A stretch of 64,000 nt of DNA from positions 24,320 through 88,319 of the forward strand of contig NZ_BOMB01000047.1 of assembly GCF_016861975.1 (NCBI RefSeq), given 5' to 3'. Of the stretch, positions 24,016-33,489 are shown in pieces. How positions within the stretch are numbered: the first letter of the stretch is position 1; every line of letters begins with the position of its first letter. The notes below the pieces were generated by a model, which searched no databases, was not told the DNA's origin, and worked only from the letters and a program-made list of their open reading frames with translations. Position numbers and translations under genes: made by a program. This stretch comes from Actinocatenispora rupis. GTDB taxonomy: Bacteria; Actinomycetota; Actinomycetes; Mycobacteriales; Micromonosporaceae.

Positions 24016-25212
24016 ATGGCGTCGGACCGTGCCCACCCGGAGGTCGACGGCTTCGCCAGCTGGCTGCGCCAGTTGCGCCTGGACGCCGGCGATCCGTCAC
24101 TGCGTGAGTTGAGCCGCCTGACCCGCGAGGTTGGCGCTCGGGAGGTGCCGCGCAGCACCCTCGCCGACGCGTTCGCCGGCCACCGCCTCCCTTCGTACGA
24201 CACGGCCATGGCCGTCAGCCGGGCCCTCGCCGGCCCGGACGGCGCCACCGAGTGCCACCGCAGATGGCGCGCCGCGCGGGCCGCCCAACGCGGTGCCGAA
24301 CCGCCCACCGAGCCGACCGCGGCCAGCGCTCCGCCCGTGGCCGCGGATGGACCGCCGACGATGCCGGAGGGTGCCCGACCAGCGGACGACGGCGCAGCGC
24401 CGGGCCCCGAGCCGGTCGCACCGGACCACCGGCGCGGCCGGCGGCTGGTCGGGGCCCTGGCCGCCGCCGTCGTTCTCGCCACGGGTGTCACCGTGGCGGT
24501 CGTCGTCACGCGTGGCGACGCGCCGGGCGCGGCGGGCGCGGGCACCGGGCGCCGGACGGACCCCACCGCGTCCGCCGCCCACTCGCCGCTCCAGTTGCAC
24601 GCCGAGCAGGTCAGCCCGTGCGCGCCGCTGCACTTCGCCCACGTCACCCGCCAGCAGGCGCAGCAGGACGTCGCCGCGACCCACGGGTACGGCGACCCGT
24701 CGCACCCGCTGCCGTACCCGATCGACCCGGGTACGGCGGACCTGCTGGTCTCGCAGTCCCAGATCAGCCTCACCGTGCAGAGCGCCGAGACCGAGTCGGT
24801 ACTGCTCACCGGGCTGTCGGTACTCGTGCGTGGCCGGCGACCGGCACCGACCGCCGGGATCCTGGTCAGCTTCGGCGAGTGCGGCGCGCACCTGCCGATC
24901 CGGTACTTCGCCACGGACGTCGGACGCTCGCAGCCGGCCGTCGGACCCGAGCCGGGCACGCCCGACTTCCCGTTCACCGTGTCGCGCACCGATCCGGAGG
25001 AGTTCCAGATCGACGTCGCCAACCGCATGGACGACTGCACGTTCGACCTCGTACTGCGGTGGACGGCGAAGGGCCGGCCGGGGCGCACGGTGCTGGACAA
25101 CGGCGGGCACCACTACCAGCTCTCCGGACCGGGCCGGATCCCCGCCTACTACGGCGGGCTCAACGGCAGGTACGCCCTGCGGCCCGATCCCGATCCGGCC
25201 CGTACCGGCTGA
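24016..25212 (+). CDS. HTH-domain protein with one membrane helix and extracellular domain
   Basis: A 398-residue protein. Residues 8-70 form an XRE-like helix-turn-helix (FASWLRQLRLDAGDPSLREL, STLADAFAGHRLPSYDTAMAV). A Pro/Ala linker follows, then one hydrophobic helix (GALAAAVVLATGVTVAVVV, about 145-163). The outer domain of about 230 residues has Cys in QVSPCAPLHF, FGECGAH and DDCTFDL. The layout is that of a transmembrane sensor-regulator or cell-division-type anchored HTH. GGAGG (24005-24009) fixes ATG 24016. The ECF sigma gene follows. Confidence 0.7.
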   Translation: MASDRAHPEVDGFASWLRQLRLDAGDPSLRELSRLTREVGAREVPRSTLADAFAGHRLPSYDTAMAVSRALAGPDGATECHRRWRAARAAQRGAEPPTEPTAASAPPVAADGPPTMPEGARPADDGAAPGPEPVAPDHRRGRRLVGALAAAVVLATGVTVAVVVTRGDAPGAAGAGTGRRTDPTASAAHSPLQLHAEQVSPCAPLHFAHVTRQQAQQDVAATHGYGDPSHPLPYPIDPGTADLLVSQSQISLTVQSAETESVLLTGLSVLVRGRRPAPTAGILVSFGECGAHLPIRYFATDVGRSQPAVGPEPGTPDFPFTVSRTDPEEFQIDVANRMDDCTFDLVLRWTAKGRPGRTVLDNGGHHYQLSGPGRIPAYYGGLNGRYALRPDPDPARTG

Positions 25213-25299
25213 TCCGACACACCCACCGCTGCCGGGCGCGTGCCGTCCCGGCGGGCAGGATCGGTGGGAACCCGGTGGCGCCAGCGGACAGGTACGGAC

Positions 25300-25911
25300 G
25301 TGGAGTTGTCGCAACGGGCCCGCATCAGGGCCGGCGACCGTGCCTGCTTCGGCGCGGTCTTCGATGAACATGCACCCGCCGTGTACCGGTACGCGGTGCG
25401 GGTGACCGCCGACCGGGCCGGCGCCGAGGACGTGGTGTCGCTGACGTTCCTGGAGGCGTGGCGGCTGCGCGCCCGCCTGCGACCGGACGGCGGCAGCCTG
25501 CTGCCCTGGCTGTACGGCATCGCGACGAACGTCCTGCGCAACACGGCCCGGTCGGCCCGCCGGCACCAGGCGGCGCTGAGCCGGATGCCGGCCGCGGACC
25601 GGGTACCGGACTTCGCCGACGACCTGGTCGGCCGGCTCGCCGACGCGGACGCGCTCGCCGCCGCCCGCGCCGCGCTGTCCCGGCTCCGCCCGGCCGAACG
25701 CGACGTCTTCACCCTCTGCGTCTGGGAGGGGCTGGACTACGCGGCGGCCGCCGAGGCGCTCGGCGTACCGGTGGGCACGGTGCGGTCCCGGCTGTCCCGC
25801 GCCCGTACCCGGTTGCGCGCGTACACGAACGGTCGGGAACCCGCGGGGCGGACCGGACAGGTACAGGGTGGCCGCGCGGACGCGGCCCGGTCGACACGGG
25901 AGATCGGATGA
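25300..25911 (+). CDS. ECF-type sigma-70 factor
   Basis: A 203-residue sigma factor. Region 2 is visible in VYRYAVRVTADRAGAEDVVSLTFLEAWR and LPWLYGIATNVLRNTAR. Region 4 is visible in RPAERDVFTLCVWEGLDYAAAAEALGV and TVRSRLSRARTRLRAY. It would direct RNA polymerase to a small regulon. GTG 25300 was chosen because region 2 begins soon after. An upstream ATG at 25240 would add 20 basic residues. Its TGA overlaps the ATG of the CU044_5270 protein, the usual partner of this sigma type. Confidence 0.85.
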   Translation: MELSQRARIRAGDRACFGAVFDEHAPAVYRYAVRVTADRAGAEDVVSLTFLEAWRLRARLRPDGGSLLPWLYGIATNVLRNTARSARRHQAALSRMPAADRVPDFADDLVGRLADADALAAARAALSRLRPAERDVFTLCVWEGLDYAAAAEALGVPVGTVRSRLSRARTRLRAYTNGREPAGRTGQVQGGRADAARSTREIG

Positions 25912-26918
25912 ACGCCACGCCGCAGGACCGGCCCACGCCGGAGGAGTACGCGGAGCTGCGCCGGCTGCTGCCGGCCCCGGGCGAGCCGGATCTCGGGGCC
26001 GACCGCCAACGCCAGCTCAGGGGGTACCTGATGAGTGAGATCCGTACGGTCAAGCCGGCGCGGTCCCGGCGCGCGCTGCTGTGGACGCTGGCGCCGGCCG
26101 CCGCGGTGGTCGCCGCGGTCGTGGTGGTCGGCGTGTCGGCCGGCACCCCACCCACCGGTACGCACCGGGCGACGCCCGCGCACAGCGGTACCGCGGCACC
26201 CGGGCTGACCGGTCGGGAGACCGCGCCGCAGCTGCTCGGCAAGATCGCGCTGGCCGCCGACGAGCAGCCCGCGCCGGCCGCCCGACCCGACCAGTTCGTG
26301 TACGTGCAGAGCACCGTCGCGTTCGCGAACGTCAACGGTGCCACCGGAAAGACGACGGTGGACAAGCCGCACACCCGGCGGGTCTGGATGTCGGTGGGCG
26401 GCCGCCGGCACGGCCTGCTGCGCGAGAAGGGCGAGTCGACCGACCTGGGCACCCTGCCGCATCCGGACCTGCACGCCCCGACGTACGCGTACCTGAAGAC
26501 GTTGCCGACGGATCCGGACGCCCTGCTCGCGGTGATCTACGCGGCGTACGACGCGCACCCGAGCGGGTCCGGGCGGGACGCGGAGGCGTTCGTGACGATC
26601 GGCGACCTGCTGGGGGAGTCGCTGCTGCCGCCGAAGCTCGCCGCCGCCCTGTACGGTGCCGCCGCGAAGATCCCCGGGGTCACCGTGGTCGGCTCCGCGA
26701 CCGACGCGGCCGGCCGTACGGGTGTCGCGGTGGCGCGGGAGGACCGGGAGGCGGGCACCCGTACCGAGTGGGTGTTCGACCGGCACTCGCTGGGCTACCT
26801 CGGCGAGCGGCAGGTGCAGGTGACGAGGACCGGCAACGTCCCGGCCGGTACGGTCGTCGGCTCGACCGCCGTCACCCGCCGCGCCGTGGTGGACCGCGCC
26901 GGCCAGCTTCCGAAGTAG
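25908..26918 (+). CDS. CU044_5270 family membrane protein (sigma partner)
   Basis: A 336-residue protein of the CU044_5270 type. It has a cytoplasmic N-terminus of about 55 residues, one membrane helix (LLWTLAPAAAVVAAVVVVGV, about 56-75) and an outer domain with VYVQSTVAFANVN and LREKGESTD. These proteins nearly always follow an ECF sigma gene and are thought to act as an anti-sigma or signal receptor, though this is not well proven. ATG 25908 overlaps the sigma stop codon (ATGA). A GC-rich stem (26921-26927 with 26936-26942) follows the stop. Confidence 0.8.
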   Translation: MNATPQDRPTPEEYAELRRLLPAPGEPDLGADRQRQLRGYLMSEIRTVKPARSRRALLWTLAPAAAVVAAVVVVGVSAGTPPTGTHRATPAHSGTAAPGLTGRETAPQLLGKIALAADEQPAPAARPDQFVYVQSTVAFANVNGATGKTTVDKPHTRRVWMSVGGRRHGLLREKGESTDLGTLPHPDLHAPTYAYLKTLPTDPDALLAVIYAAYDAHPSGSGRDAEAFVTIGDLLGESLLPPKLAAALYGAAAKIPGVTVVGSATDAAGRTGVAVAREDREAGTRTEWVFDRHSLGYLGERQVQVTRTGNVPAGTVVGSTAVTRRAVVDRAGQLPK

Positions 26919-27041
26919 GCCCGGCGGCGCCGGTTCCGCCGGCACGGTCGGGTCGTGCGGGCCGGATCCCACGTGCGCTCCGGCCCCGGACCGTACCTGG
27001 CCCGGGGTCGGAACGGCCGCGGGAGGGCGGCCGGATCCGGC

Positions 27042-28007
27042 TCAACTGAGCCGGACGCGCGGGTCGAGCACCGCGTACAGCAGGTCGACGACGATGTTGG
27101 CGACCACCACGAACACCGCCGCGAGCAGTACCACCGCGATGATCACCGGCTCGTCCTGGTTGGTGACCGCCTGGACCGACATCCGGCCCAGCCCGTTCAG
27201 GCCGAACACCTGCTCGGTGACGATCGCGCCGCCGAGCAGCGTCGCCACGTCGATACCGAACTGGGTGACGATCGGCACCAGCGCCGCCCGCAGCCCGTGC
27301 CGGTACGTGACGCGCAACGGCCGCAGACCCTTCGACCGGGCGGTACGCACGTAGTCCTCGCCGAGTACCTCCAGCATCTGGCCGCGGGTGAGCCGCACGT
27401 ACACGGCCATGGAGGCGACGGCGAGGGTGATCCACGGCAGGATCAGGTGCTGCGCCCACTGCCCGGGGTTCTGCGTCAGCGGCACGTACCCACCGCCGGG
27501 GAAGAACGTCACCCCGGCGAGGTGCAGCTGGTAGAAGAAGAAGTACAGCAGGAGCAGGCCGAGGACGAAGGTCGGGAACGACAGGCCGATCAGCGCGAAC
27601 AGGGTCGCGAGCCGGTCGGTGAAGCTGCGCGGCCGGGTCGCCGAGAGCACGCCGATCAGGACACCGGCGACCACCCAGATGATCGCCGCGCCGATCGCCA
27701 GCGACGCGGTGATCGGCAGCGCCGCCTTGATCAGCGACGTCACGGGCTCGTGGCTGTAGTACGAGTAGCCGAGGTCGCCGTGGAACAGCCGGTTCAGGAA
27801 GTGCGCGTACTGCACCCAGATCGGCTGGTCGAGTCCGAGCTGCTTGGTCACGGTCTGGACGAGCTGCTGGTTCTGCGCGGCGAACTTGCCGAGCAGCAGC
27901 TGCGCCACGTTGTGCGGCGCGATGAAGAAGATCGCGAACACGATGACGCTGATCAGCCAGACCACGAGGACGCCGGTCAGCAGGCGACGGATCAGGAAAC
28001 GCACCAT
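27042..28007 (-). CDS. dppB: Oligopeptide-type ABC transporter permease (DppB-like)
   Basis: A 321-residue inner-membrane permease with the DppB start MVRFLIRRLLTGVLVVWLIS and the coupling-loop motif near YVRTARSKGLRPLRVTYRHGLR (EAA loop). Six membrane helices are expected. It is the last gene of a five-gene importer unit on the minus strand: binding protein, two ATPases, DppC-like and this one. ATG 28007 begins 7 bp after the DppC-like stop. It forms the pore with the DppC-like subunit for uptake of short peptides or a related solute. Confidence 0.9.
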   Translation of the reverse strand: MVRFLIRRLLTGVLVVWLISVIVFAIFFIAPHNVAQLLLGKFAAQNQQLVQTVTKQLGLDQPIWVQYAHFLNRLFHGDLGYSYYSHEPVTSLIKAALPITASLAIGAAIIWVVAGVLIGVLSATRPRSFTDRLATLFALIGLSFPTFVLGLLLLYFFFYQLHLAGVTFFPGGGYVPLTQNPGQWAQHLILPWITLAVASMAVYVRLTRGQMLEVLGEDYVRTARSKGLRPLRVTYRHGLRAALVPIVTQFGIDVATLLGGAIVTEQVFGLNGLGRMSVQAVTNQDEPVIIAVVLLAAVFVVVANIVVDLLYAVLDPRVRLS

Positions 28008-28014
28008 GACGGCC

Positions 28015-28959
28015 TCACTTCGCGAACAGGCGTTCGGTGCGGGGATCCAACGCGTCCCGCACGCTGTCGCCGAGCAGGTTGAACGCCAGCGTCGTGGCGA
28101 TCAGCGCGATGCCGGGGAACAGCAGGAACCACCAGGCCTGCTGGTACACGTCCTGCGCGTCGGAGATCATGTTGCCCCAGCTCGGGGTCGGCGGGATGAT
28201 CCCGACCCCCAGGTACGACAGCGTCGCCTCGAACACGATCGACACCGGGATCAGCAGCGTCGTGTACACCAGGACCGGTGCCACGAGGTTGGGCAGTACG
28301 TCGACGAACATGATGCGCCGGTCGCTGGCCCCCAACGACCGGGCCGCCTCGATGTACTCCTTCTCCCGGATGGACAGTGTCTGGCCGCGGACGATGCGGC
28401 CGACGGCGGCCCACGAGAAGAACGCGATCACCCCGATCTCCACCAGCTCGCTCGGCCCGACCACGCTCACCAGCGCGATCGCGAACAGCAGGAACGGGAA
28501 CGACAGCACCACGTCCATCAGCCGCGACACGATCGCGTCGACGGCGGGGCCGAAGTACCCGGCGATCAGGCCGACGATGACGCCGATGAGGACGGCGGCG
28601 ACGGCGGCGGCGACACCGACGGCGAGCGAGACGCGGGTGCCGTAGATGACGCGGACCAGTACGTCCCGGCCGAGGTTGTCGGTACCGAGCAGGTGGTGCA
28701 CCGACGGCGGCGCGGGCAGCCCGTCCGGGGTCAGCCCGTTGATCCGGTCCTGTTGCGTGGGCGACCAGCCGATCAGCTTCGACAGGGGCCCGGCGAACGC
28801 CGCGACCAGCCCCAGCAACACGATGAACGCGCCGCACACCAGCGCGACGCGGTCCCGGCGCAGCCGCGCCCAGGCCAACTGCCACGGACTGCGCCCGAGC
28901 GTCCCGGAGGTGTCGATGGTGGGAACCTCGGCGCTCTCGAACAGTTCGGTGGTGGACAT
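28015..28959 (-). CDS. dppC: Oligopeptide-type ABC transporter permease (DppC-like)
   Basis: A 314-residue permease. It has an N-terminal cytoplasmic arm (WQLAWARLRRDRVAL), the DppC signature HHLLGTDNLGRDVLVRVIYGTR, and the EAA loop YIEAARSLGASDRRIMFVDVLPN. It pairs with the DppB-like protein. GGAGGG precedes ATG 28959. In the operon it follows the second ATPase by 11 bp and precedes dppB by 7 bp. Substrate class (peptides, nickel, or others) cannot be fixed from the permease. Confidence 0.9.
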   Translation of the reverse strand: MSTTELFESAEVPTIDTSGTLGRSPWQLAWARLRRDRVALVCGAFIVLLGLVAAFAGPLSKLIGWSPTQQDRINGLTPDGLPAPPSVHHLLGTDNLGRDVLVRVIYGTRVSLAVGVAAAVAAVLIGVIVGLIAGYFGPAVDAIVSRLMDVVLSFPFLLFAIALVSVVGPSELVEIGVIAFFSWAAVGRIVRGQTLSIREKEYIEAARSLGASDRRIMFVDVLPNLVAPVLVYTTLLIPVSIVFEATLSYLGVGIIPPTPSWGNMISDAQDVYQQAWWFLLFPGIALIATTLAFNLLGDSVRDALDPRTERLFAK

Positions 28960-28970
28960 GGCGCCCTCCG

Positions 28971-30050
28971 TCAGGTCCGGCCGGCAAGCACCTCACCGGG
29001 CAGGACCGGGTAGTGGCAGGCGGTCACGTGGCCGTCGCCGGTGGGTTCGGCGCCGGGCCGGCGGTCGGTGCCGGGCATCAGCACCGGGTCGTCGACCGAG
29101 CAGCGGTCCCGCGCCTTCGGGCAGCGCGGGTGGAACCGGCAGCCGGACGGCGGGTCGATCGGTGACGGCACGTCGCCGGTGAGCAGGATGCGTTCCCGCT
29201 TCCGCGCCTTGTTCGGATCCGGCGTACCCGCGGCCGACAGCAGCGCCACCGTGTACGGGTGGTGCGGGTGCCGGTAGAGCTCGTCGACCTCGGCCAGTTC
29301 CACCAGCCGCCCCAGGTACATGACGCCCACGCGGTCGGAGACGTGCTCGACGACCGACAGGTCGTGCGCGATGAACACGTACGTCAGGCCGAAGTCGTCC
29401 TGGAGGCTCTCCAGCAAATTGATGATCTGCGCCTGGATCGACACGTCCAGCGCGGACACCGGCTCGTCGCAGACGATCAGCTTGGGGCGCAGCGCGAGCG
29501 CGCGGGCCACGCCGATGCGCTGCCGCTGCCCGCCGGAGAAGTCGGCCGGGAACCGGTTGTAGTGCTCGGGATTGAGCCCGACCAGCTCCATCAGCTCCTG
29601 TACCTTGCGCTTGCGTTCGGCGCCGTCGGCGACGCCGTGGATGGCGAACGGGTCGCCGATGATCGACCCGACCCGGCGGCGCGGGTTCAGCGAGCCGTAC
29701 GGGTCCTGGAAGATCATCTGTACGTCCCGCCGGAACGGCCGCAGCTGCCCCCGGTTCAGCGTCGAGATGTCCGTACCGTCGAACACCACCTGCCCCGCCG
29801 TCAGCGGGTACAGCCGGGTCAGGCAGCGGGCCAGCGTCGACTTGCCGCAGCCGGTCTCGCCGACCAGCCCCAGCGTCTCGCCCCGCCGTACGGTCAGGTC
29901 GACGCCGTCGACGGCGCGCACCTGGCCGATCTCGTGCTTGAAGATGATCCCGCGCCGGATCGGGAAGTACTTGACGACGCCGGTGGCGCGTACCAGGTCG
30001 TCGTCGGCCGGCCGGGTGCCGGCCGGCGGCTGCGGCGTGTCCTCGATCAT
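28971..30050 (-). CDS. dppF: Oligopeptide-type ABC ATPase (OppF-like)
   Basis: A 359-residue ATPase with Walker A GETGCGKST, signature FSGGQRQRIGVARAL, Walker B IVCDEPVSALD and the C-terminal oligopeptide-transport extension with a Cys-rich patch (PPSGCRFHPRCPKARDRC), where an iron-sulphur cluster is found in relatives. ATG 30050 overlaps the OppD-like stop (ATGA), so the two ATPases are made together as a heterodimer. The N-terminus KYFPIRRGI is standard for OppF. Confidence 0.92.
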   Translation of the reverse strand: MIEDTPQPPAGTRPADDDLVRATGVVKYFPIRRGIIFKHEIGQVRAVDGVDLTVRRGETLGLVGETGCGKSTLARCLTRLYPLTAGQVVFDGTDISTLNRGQLRPFRRDVQMIFQDPYGSLNPRRRVGSIIGDPFAIHGVADGAERKRKVQELMELVGLNPEHYNRFPADFSGGQRQRIGVARALALRPKLIVCDEPVSALDVSIQAQIINLLESLQDDFGLTYVFIAHDLSVVEHVSDRVGVMYLGRLVELAEVDELYRHPHHPYTVALLSAAGTPDPNKARKRERILLTGDVPSPIDPPSGCRFHPRCPKARDRCSVDDPVLMPGTDRRPGAEPTGDGHVTACHYPVLPGEVLAGRT

Positions 30051-31096
30051 GACTCACCTTCCGCGACCGGGGTGTCCTCGGACCGGGCCGCCTCGGCGAC
30101 CTTCATCCGCTGCGCCTCGGTACCCTCGGCCAGCCCGGACAGTGTCGCCGGCAGCCAGCACGCCGACCGGTGCGCGGCGCCGACGTCCATCAGCGGCGGC
30201 TCGTCCGTCAGGCACCGGTCCATCACGTACCGGCAGCGCGGGTGGAACGAGCAGCCGGACGGCAGCCGGATCAGGCTCGGCGGCGAGCCGGGGATGGGCC
30301 GCAGCTTGCCGCGCGTACCGGACGCGCCGGGGATCGACTCCAGCAACCCCTTCGTGTACGGGTGGTGCGGGTGGTAGAACACGTCGTCGAGTTCGGCGGT
30401 CTCGACCGCCTTCCCGGCGTACATGACGAGGACGCGGTCGGCGATGTCGGCGACCACGCCCAGATCGTGCGTGATCATGATCAACCCGCTGTGGAACTCC
30501 TTCTGCAGCCGCACCATCAGGTCGATCACCTGCGCCTGCACGGTCGCGTCCAGTGCGGTGGTCGGCTCGTCGGCGATGACCAGGTCCGGGTTGAGCGCCA
30601 GCGCCATCGCGATCATCGCCCGCTGCCGCATCCCGCCGGAGAACTGGTGCGGGTAGTCGTCCACCCGCCGGGCCGGCTGCGGGATGCCGACCAGCCCGAG
30701 CAGGTCGATGGCGCGCTTGCGGGCCACCGCCTTGCTCACGTCCTCGTGCGAGCGGATCATCTCCACGATCTGCCAGCCCACCCGGTACAGCGGGTGCAGG
30801 CTCGACAGCGGGTCCTGGAAGATCGCGGCGATGCCGGCGCCGCGCACCGCGCGCAGCTCGTCGGCCGACATGGTGAGCAGATCCTGCCCGCGGAACAGGG
30901 CCTGACCGCCGCGCCGGCCACCGCCGGCCAACCCGATCAGGCTCAACGTGCAGACCGTCTTGCCCGACCCGGACTCGCCGACGATGCCGAGCGTCTCACC
31001 CGAGTCCACCTCGAACGAGACGCCCCGCACCGCCTTGACGAGCCCGTCGGTGGTCGGGAACTCGACCGTCAGGTCACGGACCTCCAACAGTGCCAT
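30047..31096 (-). CDS. dppD: Oligopeptide-type ABC ATPase (OppD-like)
   Basis: A 349-residue ATPase with Walker A GESGSGKT, signature FSGGMRQRAMIA, Walker B LVIADEPTTALD and the C-terminal Cys patch LPSGCSFHPRCRYVMDRC. It forms the motor of the importer with the OppF-like protein. It is separated from the binding-protein gene by a strong hairpin, so it is probably expressed at a lower level than that gene. Confidence 0.92.
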   Translation of the reverse strand: MALLEVRDLTVEFPTTDGLVKAVRGVSFEVDSGETLGIVGESGSGKTVCTLSLIGLAGGGRRGGQALFRGQDLLTMSADELRAVRGAGIAAIFQDPLSSLHPLYRVGWQIVEMIRSHEDVSKAVARKRAIDLLGLVGIPQPARRVDDYPHQFSGGMRQRAMIAMALALNPDLVIADEPTTALDATVQAQVIDLMVRLQKEFHSGLIMITHDLGVVADIADRVLVMYAGKAVETAELDDVFYHPHHPYTKGLLESIPGASGTRGKLRPIPGSPPSLIRLPSGCSFHPRCRYVMDRCLTDEPPLMDVGAAHRSACWLPATLSGLAEGTEAQRMKVAEAARSEDTPVAEGES

Positions 31097-31108
31097 GTCC
31101 GTACCCCC

Positions 31109-31134
31109 GGTCGGGGCGCCGGAGCGCCCCGACC
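31109..31134 (-). terminator. Intercistronic hairpin between binding protein and ATPase genes
   Basis: GGTCGGGGCGC (31109-31119) and GCGCCCCGACC (31124-31134) form an 11-bp perfect stem with a four-base loop. It lies 5 bp after the stop of the binding-protein gene and before the OppD-like start. Such hairpins commonly act as partial terminators or mRNA stabilisers, giving excess binding protein over transporter. Confidence 0.65.
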
Positions 31135-31139
31135 CTTCC

Positions 31140-33002
31140 TCAGCTCGACGGGTTCAACCACACCTGCGTGATGTCGTACGCCGCGGTGAACGGCGACTCG
31201 ATCGCGTTGTGTACCCGGGTCGACCGGAACAGCGGGGTCGACTGGGTCTGGAACGGCACGAACGCGGCGTCCTTCATGATCTGAAGGTCGGCCGAGTGCA
31301 CGTACGGCGCGGCGGCGGCCGGCGTGTCGGCGGCCAGCGCCTTGTCGATGTCCGCGTTCACGGCGGCGTTGTTGTAGTCGCCCCAGTTGGTCGAGCCGGG
31401 GCCGTAGTTACGGCCGTCGAACAGCGGCTCGATGATCGCGCGGGCGTTGTTGCCGAACCAGTCCGGCACCCAGCCGGGCTCGGAGATGTCCCACACGCCG
31501 CTGCGCGCGGCGGTCGGGTCCGACAGGTACTTGCCGTAGTAGTCCGACGCGGCGGACGGCGTGCCCTTGACGGTGATCCCGCACTTGGCGAGGTCCGCCT
31601 GCACCGACTGGTACACGGCCGGGTGCTTGCCGGACGTGCGGTACACGTCCTTGAGCGTCAGGCCGTTCGGGTATCCGGCGTCCTTCAGCATCGTCTTGCA
31701 CTTGGCCGCGTCACCGCGGTTCCCGGGCGTCTGGTACATGCTGTACTTCTGGTAGCCGACGTTTCCCGGCGGCACGACCTGGTTCAGCGGCGTGTTCAGG
31801 GTCGGGCCACCGTAGATCTGGCCCAGCGCCACCTTGTCGATCGCGTACGCGATGGCCTGGCGGACGGCGACCTTCTTCAGTGCACCACCGTTGTTCGGGC
31901 TCTGCATGTTGAACGTCAGGAACGGGTTGGTGTCGAAGTTCGGGTAGATGCCCAGCCGGGCGTCGTTGGTCGACTTGAGCTTCGGCACGTCGGTCGTCGG
32001 TACGGTGGTGTCCCACTGGAGGTCCTGCGTACCGGCCTGGATCTGTTGCTGCACACCGTTCTCGTCCGGTCCCAGCGTCACCTGGATGTGGTCCGGGTAC
32101 TGGTGCCGGATCGGGTCCGCGGACTGCGACCACGCCGGGTTCCGGTCCAGCATGTACGACTGGTTCGGCACGTACTTCGCGATCGAGTACGGGCCGTCGG
32201 AGACGGTGTGCTGCCGGAAGTCGGCGGAGTCGGGCAGGTAGTTCAGGTACTCGGTCGGCGCGGCCGAGGAGAACGTCAGCGCCAGGATGTTGAGGAAGTC
32301 ACCGGCCGGCTTGACCAGGGTGAACTTCAGGGTGCTGGCGTCCGTGGCCTGGATCCCGCTGATCTGGTTGCCGTTGATGTACGACTTGAACGCGCCCACC
32401 GTCGCCGGCACCTTCGCGAAACCCTTGCAGTACGTGTCCATGCCGGCGATGACGCCCTCGTAGTAGCCGGGCGCTCCGACGGAGTTCTGGGTCGGGTTGC
32501 ACAGGCGCTTGAAGCCGAGGACGAAGTCCGACGCGGTCACCTGACGGGCCGGGCTGGTGTCCCACTTGACGCCCTGCCGGATGTGGATCGTGTACGTCTT
32601 GCCGTCACTGGAGATCCCGCCGTTGCTCTTGGTCGGTACCTGCGTGGCGACGTCCGCGGCCGGCGTGTTCGCGGTCGTGGTGTTGGTCGACGCGGGGTAG
32701 GCGAAGAGCTGCCTGGTGAACGACCGCATCAGCGTCGACGTGGTCGTGTAGTACGCGGCGGCGGTGTCCAGGTGGTCGACGTCGGCGTTGCCGATCAGTT
32801 TGAGCGTCCCGCCCTTGGTGGGGCTGCCGCTGGCGTTGACGTTCGCCGCGCGGTTCGCGGGCCCGCTGGCTCCGGTGGTCGTGGACTTCGTGCCGCCGCC
32901 GCTGCACGCCGCGGCGAGCAGGAGCGCCACGCCCACCATGGATACCCCGGCCGCGGTCCGCCGCTTGGTGAGCATCGGATGTCGTCGCCGGTTTGCTGTC
33001 AT
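31140..33002 (-). CDS. Oligopeptide-type ABC substrate-binding lipoprotein
   Basis: A 620-residue SBP_bac_5 protein, first in the operon. It has a lipoprotein signal with basic start and GVALLLAAACSGGG (Cys as lipidation site; Ala rather than Leu at -3), then a Thr/Ser-rich linker. Family stretches include IRQGVKWDTSPARQVTASDF (hallmark of the family) and YAIDKVALGQIYGG. It captures a peptide-like solute outside the membrane. ATG 33002 has GGAGGT 5 nt upstream. It is longer than the usual 520-560 residues, mostly through inserted loops. Confidence 0.9.
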   Translation of the reverse strand: MTANRRRHPMLTKRRTAAGVSMVGVALLLAAACSGGGTKSTTTGASGPANRAANVNASGSPTKGGTLKLIGNADVDHLDTAAAYYTTTSTLMRSFTRQLFAYPASTNTTTANTPAADVATQVPTKSNGGISSDGKTYTIHIRQGVKWDTSPARQVTASDFVLGFKRLCNPTQNSVGAPGYYEGVIAGMDTYCKGFAKVPATVGAFKSYINGNQISGIQATDASTLKFTLVKPAGDFLNILALTFSSAAPTEYLNYLPDSADFRQHTVSDGPYSIAKYVPNQSYMLDRNPAWSQSADPIRHQYPDHIQVTLGPDENGVQQQIQAGTQDLQWDTTVPTTDVPKLKSTNDARLGIYPNFDTNPFLTFNMQSPNNGGALKKVAVRQAIAYAIDKVALGQIYGGPTLNTPLNQVVPPGNVGYQKYSMYQTPGNRGDAAKCKTMLKDAGYPNGLTLKDVYRTSGKHPAVYQSVQADLAKCGITVKGTPSAASDYYGKYLSDPTAARSGVWDISEPGWVPDWFGNNARAIIEPLFDGRNYGPGSTNWGDYNNAAVNADIDKALAADTPAAAAPYVHSADLQIMKDAAFVPFQTQSTPLFRSTRVHNAIESPFTAAYDITQVWLNPSS

Positions 33003-33489
33003 GACGCACCTCCGCATCGGGAGTGCCCGTCATGCCGCGTCTCGTCCCCCAGTTCCGGTGCCCGTGACGCGGGTCGGGCATCCCGGTTCCGGACGCTACG
33101 CGCAGCGTCCCGCTCCGCAATCCAGTGATTGCCTTCGTGGCCAAGGTGTTACCGGCCCACCGGCCCAGTGTCCACAATGGACCAATGGCCCGTGTCCCGC
33201 CCCGTTGAGCCGATCCCGACCGCCGGCGTCGGCCGCGCGGTTCACCGGATTTGCCACCGGCCCGTACGGCCGACCCGGCACCCGCCGTACGGGCCGGCGG
33301 GTGGTCTGCGCGGTCGTGCGGCGGGCCGGGGGCTCGCGACGGACGCGGACGGTGGCGTCGCGGTCGCACCGGGGTGTCGTGGCGGGCCGCACCGCGCCCG
33401 GTCGGGCCCGGGCTATTGCGTGCGCGCGTCCTCTCCCGCAGAATCAGTTCTCACTTGGGTTGTGAAGTTTCGCATGAGAGGTGAGGTAA
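33003..33489. promoter_or_regulatory. Divergent promoter region between peptide importer and polyol operon
   Basis: 487 bp without a gene. It holds one exact GTCCA-N3-TGGAC palindrome (33170-33182) and, close to the polyol operon, TCACT-N5-TGTGA (33451-33465) followed by TGTGAAGTTTCGCA (33461-33474). A related TGTG-N3-TT-type sequence lies before the other two polyol transcription units. The Shine-Dalgarno GAGGTGAGG precedes GTG 33490. No clear -10/-35 pair can be fixed. Confidence 0.45.

Noticed and set aside
30000..33000. Nickel-specific importer
   Set aside because: The binding protein has no visible nickel signature; only the general oligopeptide class can be supported.
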